Source: Thermogemmatispora carboxidivorans (GTDB taxonomy: Bacteria; Chloroflexota; Ktedonobacteria; Ktedonobacterales; Ktedonobacteraceae). Taken from it: a stretch of 64,000 nt of DNA. Below, one piece after another: positions 56,380 through 64,000 of this stretch. Below the pieces are notes generated by a model. The model worked only from the letters and a program-made list of their open reading frames with translations. It was not told where the DNA came from and did no database searches. The DNA lies in contig NZ_JNIM01000001.1 in assembly GCF_000702505.1 (NCBI RefSeq), positions 4,998,327 to 5,062,326 of the forward strand. Reading direction: 5' to 3'. The position numbers were made by a program, and so were the translations under genes. Every line of letters starts with the position of its first letter. Position 1 is the stretch's first letter.

Positions 56380-57051
56380 TCAGCGGTCACGATAGTGCGG
56401 GTGGCGAGCAGAGGCTACCCACGTGCCAGCGAGGCAGACCAGTGCTCCCCCCAGACCCCACAAGAGGCACCAGAGCACCTCTAAGACAGCGGTGCCGGCA
56501 TCCAGTGTGGCGGTACCAGTCAGATTGCCCGGATAGGCGGGAATAAAGCTGGTCGGCCAGAGAAGCAGCGAGTAGACAATGCCACCTACGCCCCCCGCCA
56601 GGAAGCCCAGACGCCGACGCACAGCGATCCGCCCAAGAATGAGACCACCGATGAAAGCTACAATGAGCGCCACCAGCCAGGTAATCCCGTAGATGGCGGC
56701 TAGCAGCAACGCTACTCGCACGGTGAGCGCATCGCGCATAACCTGGCGATGAGCCTCATTGAAGAGGCCAGCGTTCACCAAGACGAGAACAATGGTGACC
56801 AGAGCTACGAGTACGCCCATAAGCAGGCCGCTGATCAGCGCGTAGCGCGTCCCCCGCTCGGGCAAGCGCCCCGGTTCCCGCGCCGAACCGGCCTCCTCTT
56901 TCCTCACACTGGCCCCCGGCGTCGATTGTACCGGCTCTACGCGCACGGTCTCCGGCTCAGCAATCGGGACCTCCGCACCTAAGCCCCCGACCTGCTCCGC
57001 CGGTCTGCCTGCTCCTTTCGCTGCTGTATGGAGCTGATGAACATCTTCCAT
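56380..57051 (-). CDS. four-helix integral membrane protein, unknown function
   Basis: A 223-residue protein. About 65 residues of hydrophilic, Pro/Glu-rich N-terminus lead to four hydrophobic segments (about 70-95, 113-133, 140-165 and 185-208), with glycine zippers such as AFIGGLILGR and GGVGGIVYSLLLWP. I do not recognise a family. The lone Cys pair is in the last helices (EVLWCLLWG, ALVCLAG). It sits between the CsbD gene and the divergent lysyltransferase operon, but no functional link is visible. Start ATG at 57051 was chosen because the frame is open there and no better site is near the first helix. Confidence 0.6.
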   Translation of the reverse strand: MEDVHQLHTAAKGAGRPAEQVGGLGAEVPIAEPETVRVEPVQSTPGASVRKEEAGSAREPGRLPERGTRYALISGLLMGVLVALVTIVLVLVNAGLFNEAHRQVMRDALTVRVALLLAAIYGITWLVALIVAFIGGLILGRIAVRRRLGFLAGGVGGIVYSLLLWPTSFIPAYPGNLTGTATLDAGTAVLEVLWCLLWGLGGALVCLAGTWVASARHPHYRDR

Positions 57052-57314
57052 AATGTGCTCACTTTCTCTGACCCTTTAGCGACCGGAGTAGCTCGTTGCT
57101 GTCCTGTAAATTTATAACCGACCCGCATCCCTTTCCCCTCTGGACGCAGCTGCGCCCTTTGGGAATACTTGTGCAAAGGTTCGGTCCGTGTAGAAACACG
57201 TGAGATCAGACGCTCGGGTTTCAATCGTTAACCCCAACAGCCGCCGACGCCGGCTCCCGCAGGTCTGCCCCGCTATACGGCGTGGGGACTGGCCTGGGCC
57301 ACACCACGACTTTA

Positions 57315-57344
57315 TTGACAGCCCTTGAAAAAGCTCCCCATAAT
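57315..57344 (+). promoter_or_regulatory. promoter of the MprF-like gene
   Basis: TTGACA at 57315-57320 and CATAAT at 57339-57344 are separated by 18 bases. They lie about 175 bases upstream of the start at 57521. The remaining part of the 57052-57520 gap contains no other feature I can support. Confidence 0.65.
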
Positions 57345-57520
57345 AGGATCAAGAACATGCCTTGAAAGGATGGTTGCTTACAGAACAGGCAGAAGGGTAT
57401 GACACCGCCGGAGTCACTGCGTGGTGTTGGGGCCGTCCCGGGTTCGCCTGCGCCACGCAGAACGATGACCAGACAGACAAAGCAGACCAGGCCAGCGAGA
57501 AAGGCCGGGGAGGGTGAGCT

Positions 57521-59443
57521 ATGAAGCAGACCTTCTTCTCGCGCTTTGTAGCACTGCCCCCACGTCCAGGCCGGAAGTCAGTCGTCACGCCGTCACGCCG
57601 CTTGATCAGGGGCCTGTTGGCGCTGACTGTGGCTTTGTTGGGCTGTATCAATGGCCTTGTGATCTTGCTGCCATTCCACCCGGGACGTCTGGAGCTGCTG
57701 CGCGACCTGCTGACCGCCATTGATCTGCTAGCGCCTTTTGGGCCTGCTTTCTGGCCCTTCGTCCAGACCAGTCACACCATCGCGCTGCTCATCGGCTTCT
57801 TCTTGATCCTGCTCGCACTCGGCCTGGCCCGTGGCAAAGAGCGCGCCTGGCAAGTGACCATGTTTCTCCTACCCTTGTCGGCCTTGCTGCATGTGCTGCG
57901 CGGTCTGGCCCTTGAGGAGGCCCTGCTTTCCTGTGGCCTCTGGGGAGTACTGTTGCTGGCGCGTCCCTGCTTTCAGGTGGCAAGCGATCCCTGGCGCACT
58001 CGCCAGGGCTTTGCCCTGTTGGCCATTGGAGCCGCCTTGCTCCTCCTCTACGGCATCGGTGGCTACTACCTGATCGAAGGGCAGTTTCTGGCAACGAGTG
58101 GCGCCGGGGCCACGCTGCTGGCCCTGCTGCGTCGGATGCTGAATCTGCCCGCTCAAGAGCTGCTGCCGTTGACCCGACGTGCGCGCTGGTTCCTGGACTC
58201 GCTGCCCATCTTAGCGGTCACCGCCTTGTTGACCGGCATGATGGCCTTGCTGCGCCCAGTCAGCGCCCGCTGGTGGCTTGCCCAGCAACGGGAACATCTG
58301 GCCCAGGTCGAACGCCGGGCCCTGGATCTGCTGCAGCGCTATGGACAGGAGACACTGGCCTTCTTCGCCCTGGACCCGGCGAACTTACGCTACCTGGCTC
58401 CCAATGGCGAGGGCCTCGTCGCCTACCGGCTGGTCAATGCGGTCGCTGTGGTCCCCGGTGACCCCATCTGTCCCCCAGAGGCACGTGAGCAGGTCAGCCG
58501 CGCCTTTCTGGAGCTGTGCCAGCGCAATGGCTGGCAGGTGGCCATCTACCAGGTCCACCCTGCTTTCCTACCATACTATCGCGCCTACGGCCTGAGCATC
58601 TTCAAAATTGGCGAGGAGGCCCTGATCGACCCACGCAGCTTCAGCCTGAGCGGCCCAGCTATGGCCAATGTGCGCACCAGTAGCCGTCGGGCCGAGCGCG
58701 AGGGGGTGACCCTGCGTTGGCTGGAAGAGGCGCCCCCACCAGAGCTGTACGAGCAGATGGTCCAGCTCTCGCGCGCCTGGCTTCAACAGAAAGGGGCCCG
58801 CGAAACGGAAGAAATGGGCTTCAGCATGGGACGCCTCAGCGAGTTGCCTGCAATGGCCCAACGGGCCCATCTGATCGCGGCAATCGCCGCTGAGAGCACG
58901 CACTCACAGGTAAGTCGGCAGCCCGTGCCTCGTCTGACACTGGGGTTGGCTTTCGATCGCGCAAACAAGCTCTGCGCCTTTGTCTCTTTTACACCAATCT
59001 ATGGTCTCCAGGACAGCAGGGATGGCCTGCGCCGTGACTGGGGCTGGGCCCTCGATGTGATGCGCCGCGCGCCTGATGCCCCTTATGGGGTCATGGAGCT
59101 GCTGCTGGTACGCGCTATTGAGCGCTTCCGCGAGGCCGGGGCCTGGCTCATGAGCCTGGGTCTGATCGCCGCCAGCGATACCAACCAGGAGCTTTCCGCC
59201 GGCCAGCGCGCCGTCGCCAACTTTTTGCTGGAGCATGTCCATATTCTGGAAGAGCATCGCACGCTCTTTCGCTTCAAGCAAAAGTTTCAGCCGCGCTGGG
59301 AGAGCCGCTATGTGGCCGCCAGCAATACGCTGGCCCTGCCGCGCATCGCGCTGGCCATTCTCAACGCTCACCAGCAGCGCCCAGCGGCTGGGGAACCTGT
59401 CCCTGGACTACCAAATCCGAATCTACTCACGATATATCGATGA
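57521..59443 (+). CDS. MprF-like phosphatidylglycerol lysyltransferase (DUF2156)
   Basis: A 640-residue protein. Several hydrophobic segments (about 25-50, 68-90, 95-115, 135-175 and 220-245) form a shortened membrane domain. It is followed by a soluble DUF2156 domain (about 285-620) with LRYLAPNGEGLVAYRLVN, GDPICPPE, YYRAYGLSIFKIGEEALID, RTSSRRAEREG, and VMELLLVRAIERFREAGA. This domain transfers an amino acid, usually lysine, from aminoacyl-tRNA to phosphatidylglycerol, which lowers negative charge on the membrane. The membrane half is shorter than in Staphylococcus MprF (14 helices), so flipping ability is unclear. The ATG at 57521 follows GGGAGGG. It overlaps the next gene by four bases (ATGA). 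Confidence 0.82.
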   Translation: MKQTFFSRFVALPPRPGRKSVVTPSRRLIRGLLALTVALLGCINGLVILLPFHPGRLELLRDLLTAIDLLAPFGPAFWPFVQTSHTIALLIGFFLILLALGLARGKERAWQVTMFLLPLSALLHVLRGLALEEALLSCGLWGVLLLARPCFQVASDPWRTRQGFALLAIGAALLLLYGIGGYYLIEGQFLATSGAGATLLALLRRMLNLPAQELLPLTRRARWFLDSLPILAVTALLTGMMALLRPVSARWWLAQQREHLAQVERRALDLLQRYGQETLAFFALDPANLRYLAPNGEGLVAYRLVNAVAVVPGDPICPPEAREQVSRAFLELCQRNGWQVAIYQVHPAFLPYYRAYGLSIFKIGEEALIDPRSFSLSGPAMANVRTSSRRAEREGVTLRWLEEAPPPELYEQMVQLSRAWLQQKGARETEEMGFSMGRLSELPAMAQRAHLIAAIAAESTHSQVSRQPVPRLTLGLAFDRANKLCAFVSFTPIYGLQDSRDGLRRDWGWALDVMRRAPDAPYGVMELLLVRAIERFREAGAWLMSLGLIAASDTNQELSAGQRAVANFLLEHVHILEEHRTLFRFKQKFQPRWESRYVAASNTLALPRIALAILNAHQQRPAAGEPVPGLPNPNLLTIYR

Positions 59444-60954
59444 AAAATACATGGGAACTTTCGGGCCTGGTCAGAGAGAAACGCCCGCGCCGCCCGCTGC
59501 GGGCGTTTGTGCCGCCGCTGCTCTCCTTTGTCGGAGCTCTGGTCGGCGGCGCGCTGCTTATCGTTGGCATGACCCCAGGGCTGAGCGCACTGCTCATCGC
59601 GCTCGGCCTGGATATACAGCGCACCCAGATGCTGACAGCCCTTTTCTGCTGTGCGGGCGCTGGTTTCTGCGGAGGTCTGGTCGGACGTCGCCTTCTGGGA
59701 GCCTTACCTGCCAGCCTCCTGCTCTTTTGGTCGGCTTATCTGCAGGATTTCATCGGGGCCGAACTCCAGCCAGTACGTGACCCCGGCGGCCAGTTGGAGC
59801 CGCTCAACGCGGAAGCCTTGCTGCATACGGTGCTGATGCTGCTGGCTCTGGCATTGCTGGCCGCCTTTGCCGGCTGCGCGATCGGTGAGACCCTGGCCCG
59901 TACGCTCTTCGATCCCATCGCCCAGACCTGGCAGCTCCTGCGCTCTCAGCAGCGGCTCGCCACCCCGCAGGAGACTGCGCCGCTTCCCACCTCAGAGCTG
60001 GCCGCGCCTGCTGCCTCTCCATCACGGCCCCTGGCTCTCGCGGGGTCCTGGCTCCTGGTCGCCCTGCTGGTCGCCTCGCTGGTGCTGGCTGCCGGCTCAG
60101 GCGATCTTTTTCTCTTTGCTCCCGATACCGGTATCCACACACCGCCAGTCATCCAGACCGCCGCCGGACGCCCGAGCAAGGGCACTGTGGTCAAAGATGG
60201 CTTCGCCAGCCCCGCCCTGCACGGACAGCGCCGCTCGTTCCTGGTCTACCTGCCGCCGTCCTACAATACACCCGCCGGCCAACAACAGCGCTACCCGGTG
60301 CTCTATCTGCTGCATGGCTCTCCCGGCAAGATCGTCGACTGGATCACCGGCGGCAAAGCCGAGCAATCGGCTGATACCCTGATTGATCTGGGGAAGATTC
60401 CCGAGCTGATCATGGTTTTCCCCGATGGAAATGGGCGTCCCGGTGCAACCAGTGAATGGGGCAACAGCGGCGATGGAAAGCAATTGCTAGAGAATTATGT
60501 GGCTATCGATTTAGTTCACTACATTGACAGCCACTATCGCACGATCCCCTCACCGGCGGATCGCGCGATCGGCGGGAACTCGATGGGCGGCTTTGGAGCG
60601 ACCAACATCGCCATCCACCACCCTGACGTTTTCGGCTTTGTCATCTCACTGGGTGGCTACTACCGCGCCGAGGGCCTGATCTGGGGCAGCAATGCGACCT
60701 ACCGACGCGCTAATAGCCCTCTCTCTAGCATCGCCAGCAATCGCTCCAGCCAGCGGCTGGCCTTCTTCCTGGGAGCGGCCACCAGGGACCAGCCTTATTA
60801 TAGCGACACGCTACAGTTCGCCCAGGTGCTCAAGAAGCTCCACGTGCGCTATACGCTGGACATCGAAAAAGGCTATCATTCGTGGCACGTCTGGGAGACT
60901 CAGCTTTACCATGCTCTGCTCTGGCTCCACTGGGGCCAGAGCACTTCCCAGTAA
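59440..60954 (+). CDS. membrane-anchored alpha/beta-hydrolase esterase
   Basis: A 504-residue protein, translationally coupled to the MprF-like gene by an ATGA overlap. Residues 1-225 contain about five hydrophobic segments. The C-terminal half (about 245-500) is an esterase-D-type alpha/beta-hydrolase: VLYLLHGSPGK oxyanion region, nucleophile Ser in IGGNSMGGFGAT, and catalytic His in KGYHSWHVWE. Pairing an esterase with a lipid aminoacyltransferase has precedents in aminoacyl-phosphatidylglycerol hydrolases, which remove the amino acid again or act on envelope esters. That link is inference from position. The membrane part is not a known family. Confidence 0.8.
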   Translation: MKNTWELSGLVREKRPRRPLRAFVPPLLSFVGALVGGALLIVGMTPGLSALLIALGLDIQRTQMLTALFCCAGAGFCGGLVGRRLLGALPASLLLFWSAYLQDFIGAELQPVRDPGGQLEPLNAEALLHTVLMLLALALLAAFAGCAIGETLARTLFDPIAQTWQLLRSQQRLATPQETAPLPTSELAAPAASPSRPLALAGSWLLVALLVASLVLAAGSGDLFLFAPDTGIHTPPVIQTAAGRPSKGTVVKDGFASPALHGQRRSFLVYLPPSYNTPAGQQQRYPVLYLLHGSPGKIVDWITGGKAEQSADTLIDLGKIPELIMVFPDGNGRPGATSEWGNSGDGKQLLENYVAIDLVHYIDSHYRTIPSPADRAIGGNSMGGFGATNIAIHHPDVFGFVISLGGYYRAEGLIWGSNATYRRANSPLSSIASNRSSQRLAFFLGAATRDQPYYSDTLQFAQVLKKLHVRYTLDIEKGYHSWHVWETQLYHALLWLHWGQSTSQ

Positions 60955-61176
60955 GCTAGGAGAAATGGGGGGCTGCTGGATCGTGGAGTTCTAGAGGCTC
61001 AGCGCACCAGCTTGCCGATTCCCCCACCCGCGTGCTATACTCTGACAAGACATATTCATGCTTTGTTCCGTTTGTGTGATCCCCGTGACCGCGTCTATTC
61101 TTTAGCTCCAGCCCCAGGTGGAGTGGCCAGAGCGCTACGCCTCCTCTCTGGAGCGCCGCGGCTCAACGGGCCAAGG

Positions 61177-61427
61177 AGGTGAGGGACATGGACGCTGGCC
61201 CAAGTAGTAGTAGGCGTGTAGCTTTTACATGCCTGCTCGCGGGTAAGTGTGTGTCACCTCATCGAGTAGGGGGGATCTAGCTTTCGCCCGACGTATACTG
61301 GCGCACGGTCTCATCGCTCACTCCTTTATTCTGGAGAGCAATTAGTCAGTCAGTCATCGTCTCCTCTGCATCACCACCTTACTCGATGAGCGTGATCCTC
61401 TGCCAGCGGTCAGCCGCTATCGAGTAA
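61177..61427 (+). ncRNA. structured leader with mutually exclusive pairings (riboswitch-like)
   Basis: Upstream of the MgtE-like gene, GAGGTGA (61177-61183) pairs with TCACCTC (61254-61260) and encloses the hairpin GGCGTGTA/TACATGCC (61213-61233). CTCATCGAGTA (61258-61268) is a perfect complement of TACTCGATGAG (61380-61390). The latter's TACTCGAT can instead pair with ATCGAGTA at 61419-61426, around an AGCGG/CCGCT hairpin. The first and second pairings compete for the same bases. I do not recognise a known class; the M-box core is not found beyond the short GGTGAGG. Another hairpin, CCCTT/AAGGG near 61458-61475, follows. Other parts of the 60955-61754 gap show nothing I can name. Confidence 0.5.
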
Positions 61428-61754
61428 ACACTTCCCGCTGCCAGTCAGTCCTACGTGCCCTTTTTTCAAGGGTGCCCCTGTGCATAAGGGTTTCCCGCTA
61501 CAACAGCAGCCCTGACCGGGCCGATACCCGGCTTGCCCCAGCCTGCTCTGGCCTCTCGGTCTCAGAGCAGCGCGGAGCGGCCCTTTGGCCTGGGGTCCGT
61601 GCCCGGCATCGCGCCTGCCCGTGGCTTCCGGTCAGGCTGCATTCACCGTGTCCATCAAGCAGATACACACACGTCGCTATCTCCTCTCGCTCAACCACAT
61701 TGCTGTGGCCGAGCGACCGGCCTGTATTGTCTATCGAGCAGACGAGGAAAGGTG

Positions 61755-63743
61755 GTGATACCCTTGATCTACTTGAGCACACTGCTGCGTCAGAGTGTCC
61801 ATGATAGCGAGGGGCGGCGCCTGGGTACACTTTGGGATCTGTATGTCTCGCCGCGCGAGACCTTTCCCTGTGTCACGGCGCTGGTGGTGCGCCCACCATT
61901 GAATACCAATACGCTGGTTGTGCCCTGGTCGCAGGTGCACAGCCTTGAGGAGACTCCTATCACTTTGAAGGTTCGTCAGGCCGAGATTACCCCCTACACT
62001 CCCCAACCCGACGAGCTGCTACTCAAGCGCGATATTCTGGATAAGCAGATTGTCGATACGCAGGGCGTGCGCGTCGTGAAGGTCAACGATCTGAAGCTGG
62101 CGCAAATTAAAGGAACGGCGCGCCTGATCGGCGTGGATATTAGCGCGAGCGGCCTGCTACGCCGACTTGGGCTGCTGGCTCCCATCGAGCTGCTGGGCCG
62201 GGTCCTGCCGCTGCGCCTGCAGGACCGAACCATCACCTGGAACTATGTGGAGCCGATCCAGGTCGTTCAGACAAGCACCAGCGAACAGCTCGCGCCGGCC
62301 CTGGCCGGGGCCGGCGTGGGCAGCGCTGGCACAGTCATGGCCGGCGGCGTCGTCCCCCAGGTCCAGCTGAGCGTCAGCCGCACAAAGCTGGCCGACCTGC
62401 ACCCGGCAGATATTGCCGATATCCTGGAGCAGCTCGACGCTCAAGAGGCCGGCGCCATGCTGGAGCGCCTGGATACCGAAACGGCTGCCGACACCTTGAG
62501 TGAGGTCGAGCTGCCGCTGCAGGCCGAGATTATCAGCGGCCTCGACTCTGAACGCGCTGCCCGCCTGTTGGCAGCTCTGGCCCCCGACGACGTGGCCGAT
62601 GTCCTGGCCGAGCTGCCACGCGAGGAAGCCGAACGCCTGCTGAATCTGCTGCCCGCCGAGGCGGCCCGTCAGGTACGTGATCTGCTTCACTATGACAAAC
62701 AGACTGCCGGCGGCCTGATGACAACTCGCGTCCTCGGGCTCCCCCAGCATCTGACGGTCGAAGAGGCCCTGACCTACCTGCGCCGCCACGCCGATCATTT
62801 GGAGACAATCTACTACCTCTACGTGGTCGATGACGAGCAGCGCCTGATGGGCGTGGTCTCCTTGCGGAGTCTGGTGACCGCCGATCCACAGACACGCTTG
62901 CAGGACCTGCTCAATCCGGATGTGATCCACGTCCACACCGATACCGACCAGGAAGAGGTGGCTCGCCTGATCTCGCACTACAATTTGTTGGCACTGCCAG
63001 TGCTTGATGAGGAGGGCCGCCTGGTCGGCCTGATCACGGTGGACGACGCGATCGACGTGATCCGTGAGGAGCAGGCCGAGGATCTCTCAGAGATTGCCGG
63101 CACGAGCGTCGAAGAGTTCACTACCGAAGAGGAAACGCCCTCCTGGCGCGCCGTGCTTGGACGTGTGACCTGGCTGGCTGTCAATGTAGCCGCCGGCCTC
63201 CTGCTGGCGCTGCTCTTGAATGGCCTCTTCGGCCCAGTCTTGCGCGCCAGTGCTCGCCTGGCTCAGGACCCGGCGACCTTCGGCGGCCTCTTGCGCGCTC
63301 TCCACTCACCTACCACGCTCAGCGGCATGGTCTCGCTGCTGCCCATGCTCTTGCTCACCAGCGGTAGTGTGGGTTCACAGGCCCTCGGCGTCACTGGCTG
63401 GCAGCTGCGTTCACAGCGCGGACGCGACTTCTGGCGCGGCTTCTTCCGCGAGCTGCAGCTGGGAACCGCCGGCGGCGTACTGGCGAGCGTCTGCGTGGCC
63501 GCCCTCAGTTGGGTCCTCTTCGGCTCGCCCTTGTTGGCGCTGGCGATGGGGTTCGGCCTGGGCCTGACGCTCCTGCTGGCCGCTATCCTGGGCCTGGTGC
63601 TGCCTACGCTCTTCTACCGCCTCCACCTGCGCGGTAGCTTGCTCAATGCACCGCTGCTGGACCCCCTGATTGCCGTCCTCAGCGTGTGCACTTTTCTGGG
63701 AATTACCCTGCCTTTGCTGACAGGCCCGCTCTATACGGGCTGA
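61755..63743 (+). CDS. PRC-barrel/MgtE-like transporter with CBS pair
   Basis: A 662-residue protein. Residues of about 1-170 hold two PRC-barrel-like segments (LLRQSVHDSEGRRLGTLWDLYV; DKQIVDTQGVRVVKVNDLKL). About 215-335 is an MgtE N-domain (LHPADIADILEQLDAQEAGAML, DDVADVLAELPREEAERLL). About 340-460 is a CBS pair, and the last 190 residues hold five membrane helices. MgtE proteins are Mg-gated Mg channels in which the N and CBS domains sense cytoplasmic Mg. The pore is divergent: GSVGSQALGV is kept in helix 2, but the last helix (LDPLIAVLSVCTFLGITL) lacks the usual G-P-x-x-T...D motif. Start is one of GTG 61752/61755 or TTG 61764; 61755 is used after GAGG. Confidence 0.75.
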   Translation: MIPLIYLSTLLRQSVHDSEGRRLGTLWDLYVSPRETFPCVTALVVRPPLNTNTLVVPWSQVHSLEETPITLKVRQAEITPYTPQPDELLLKRDILDKQIVDTQGVRVVKVNDLKLAQIKGTARLIGVDISASGLLRRLGLLAPIELLGRVLPLRLQDRTITWNYVEPIQVVQTSTSEQLAPALAGAGVGSAGTVMAGGVVPQVQLSVSRTKLADLHPADIADILEQLDAQEAGAMLERLDTETAADTLSEVELPLQAEIISGLDSERAARLLAALAPDDVADVLAELPREEAERLLNLLPAEAARQVRDLLHYDKQTAGGLMTTRVLGLPQHLTVEEALTYLRRHADHLETIYYLYVVDDEQRLMGVVSLRSLVTADPQTRLQDLLNPDVIHVHTDTDQEEVARLISHYNLLALPVLDEEGRLVGLITVDDAIDVIREEQAEDLSEIAGTSVEEFTTEEETPSWRAVLGRVTWLAVNVAAGLLLALLLNGLFGPVLRASARLAQDPATFGGLLRALHSPTTLSGMVSLLPMLLLTSGSVGSQALGVTGWQLRSQRGRDFWRGFFRELQLGTAGGVLASVCVAALSWVLFGSPLLALAMGFGLGLTLLLAAILGLVLPTLFYRLHLRGSLLNAPLLDPLIAVLSVCTFLGITLPLLTGPLYTG

Positions 63744-63870
63744 CCCCTGCTACAGGGATGGCGGGCCGCCGGGCACGAAGAGCACGAGTGCGGCCCGCCC
63801 CTGCCCGGATAGCCGACCTCCTCTCCTCTTCTCTCCGCCCCTCTCCGCTCCGCCCTCCTCCTTTCCTGGC

Positions 63871-63900
63871 TTGACATCTCGGCAATTCCTTCTCTATACT
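63871..63900 (+). promoter_or_regulatory. promoter of the gene at the right edge
   Basis: TTGACA at 63871-63876 and TATACT at 63895-63900 are 18 bases apart and point to the gene starting at 63988. It is a near-consensus sigma-70-type promoter. Confidence 0.7.
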
Positions 63901-63906
63901 CAATTT

Positions 63907-63941
63907 GTGAATACTCAAAAATAGAGTTTTCACCTCTATTT
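63907..63941 (+). promoter_or_regulatory. operator-like overlapping dyads
   Basis: GTGAATACTC at 63907-63916 faces GAGTTTTCAC at 63924-63933 (one mismatch, seven-base centre). AAATAGAG at 63919-63926 faces CTCTATTT at 63934-63941. Both lie just after the -10, the position of a repressor site. Confidence 0.55.
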
Positions 63942-63987
63942 CAAGCGCGCTCATAGCTAGAGAGTAGGGAGAAGAAGGAGGCCCACC

Positions 63988-64000
63988 ATGTCCACTGTCT
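63988..64000 (+). CDS. start of a gene cut by the window edge
   Basis: ATG at 63988 follows AAGGAGG (63976-63982) by five bases, downstream of a strong promoter. Only four codons are visible (Met-Ser-Thr-Val), so the product cannot be called. Confidence 0.55.

Noticed and set aside
61177..61200. Possible M-box (Mg riboswitch) from GGTGAGG then GGACGCTGGCCC
   Set aside because: The short match does not continue into the conserved M-box core; kept only as an unassigned structured leader.

Overview
The window reads as chromosome from a GC-rich, multicellular-type Chloroflexota bacterium, most likely class Ktedonobacteria (Thermogemmatispora or a relative). This is inference from gene content: Ser/Thr kinases fused to ligand-binding domains, TIR multidomain proteins, a split rRNA operon, and genes of mixed phylogenetic character. 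No similarity search was possible. All functional names come from motifs read in the translated sequence.

Layout. 1-2.3 kb: the 3' end of a TPR protein, a WalJ/YycJ-type metallo-beta-lactamase-fold hydrolase and an amidohydrolase. 2.4-8.3 kb (minus strand): one rRNA transcription unit. It has a near-consensus promoter at about 8.25 kb, 16S, a spacer without tRNA, 23S, and a hairpin-T7 terminator at 2.38 kb. I see no 5S gene. Both rRNAs are bracketed by long complementary flanks that look like RNase III-type processing stems. 8.4-17.7 kb: housekeeping and envelope genes, namely a DnaJ-like zinc-cluster protein, an M24 peptidase, an LCP protein, a pgeF-yggS-DUF6391-yggT-yggU cluster and a DUF4097-like beta-repeat protein. 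18.1-27.1 kb (minus): three tandem paralogues, each a zinc ribbon, protein-kinase domain, Pro-rich linker, one membrane helix and an extracellular LivK-type ligand-binding domain. Only the last of the three keeps all kinase catalytic motifs. 27.6-32 kb: small proteins, an orphan histidine kinase and a histidine kinase/OmpR-type regulator pair. 32.4-38.6 kb: an exported helical-repeat protein, an acyl-CoA synthetase, a ComB-like phosphatase, a GlsB/YeaQ-type membrane protein and an ABC exporter.

39.7-47.7 kb is the accessory region and the most interesting part. It holds an orphan HsdR-like helicase whose nuclease active site is destroyed, a small unknown protein, an XRE-type regulator preceded by repeated GTGTATAGC boxes, and a 1220-residue protein that fuses an N-terminal TIR domain to a PD-(D/E)XK nuclease, adenine methyltransferase and type-ISP-like specificity region. 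The helicase missing from the fusion protein may be the neighbouring nuclease-dead HsdR. I propose this as a candidate split, TIR-armed restriction or abortive-infection system; the link is inference.

47.7-64 kb: a SAM methyltransferase and HAD hydrolase pair, ClpP with Asn at the usual catalytic Asp position, a NUDIX hydrolase, guaA, a FabG-like reductase, a cupin, CsbD, an MprF-like lysyltransferase with a membrane esterase, and a PRC-barrel/MgtE-like transporter. The transporter is preceded by an 800-base leader with mutually exclusive pairings. The window closes with a promoter, an operator-like dyad and the first codons of another gene.
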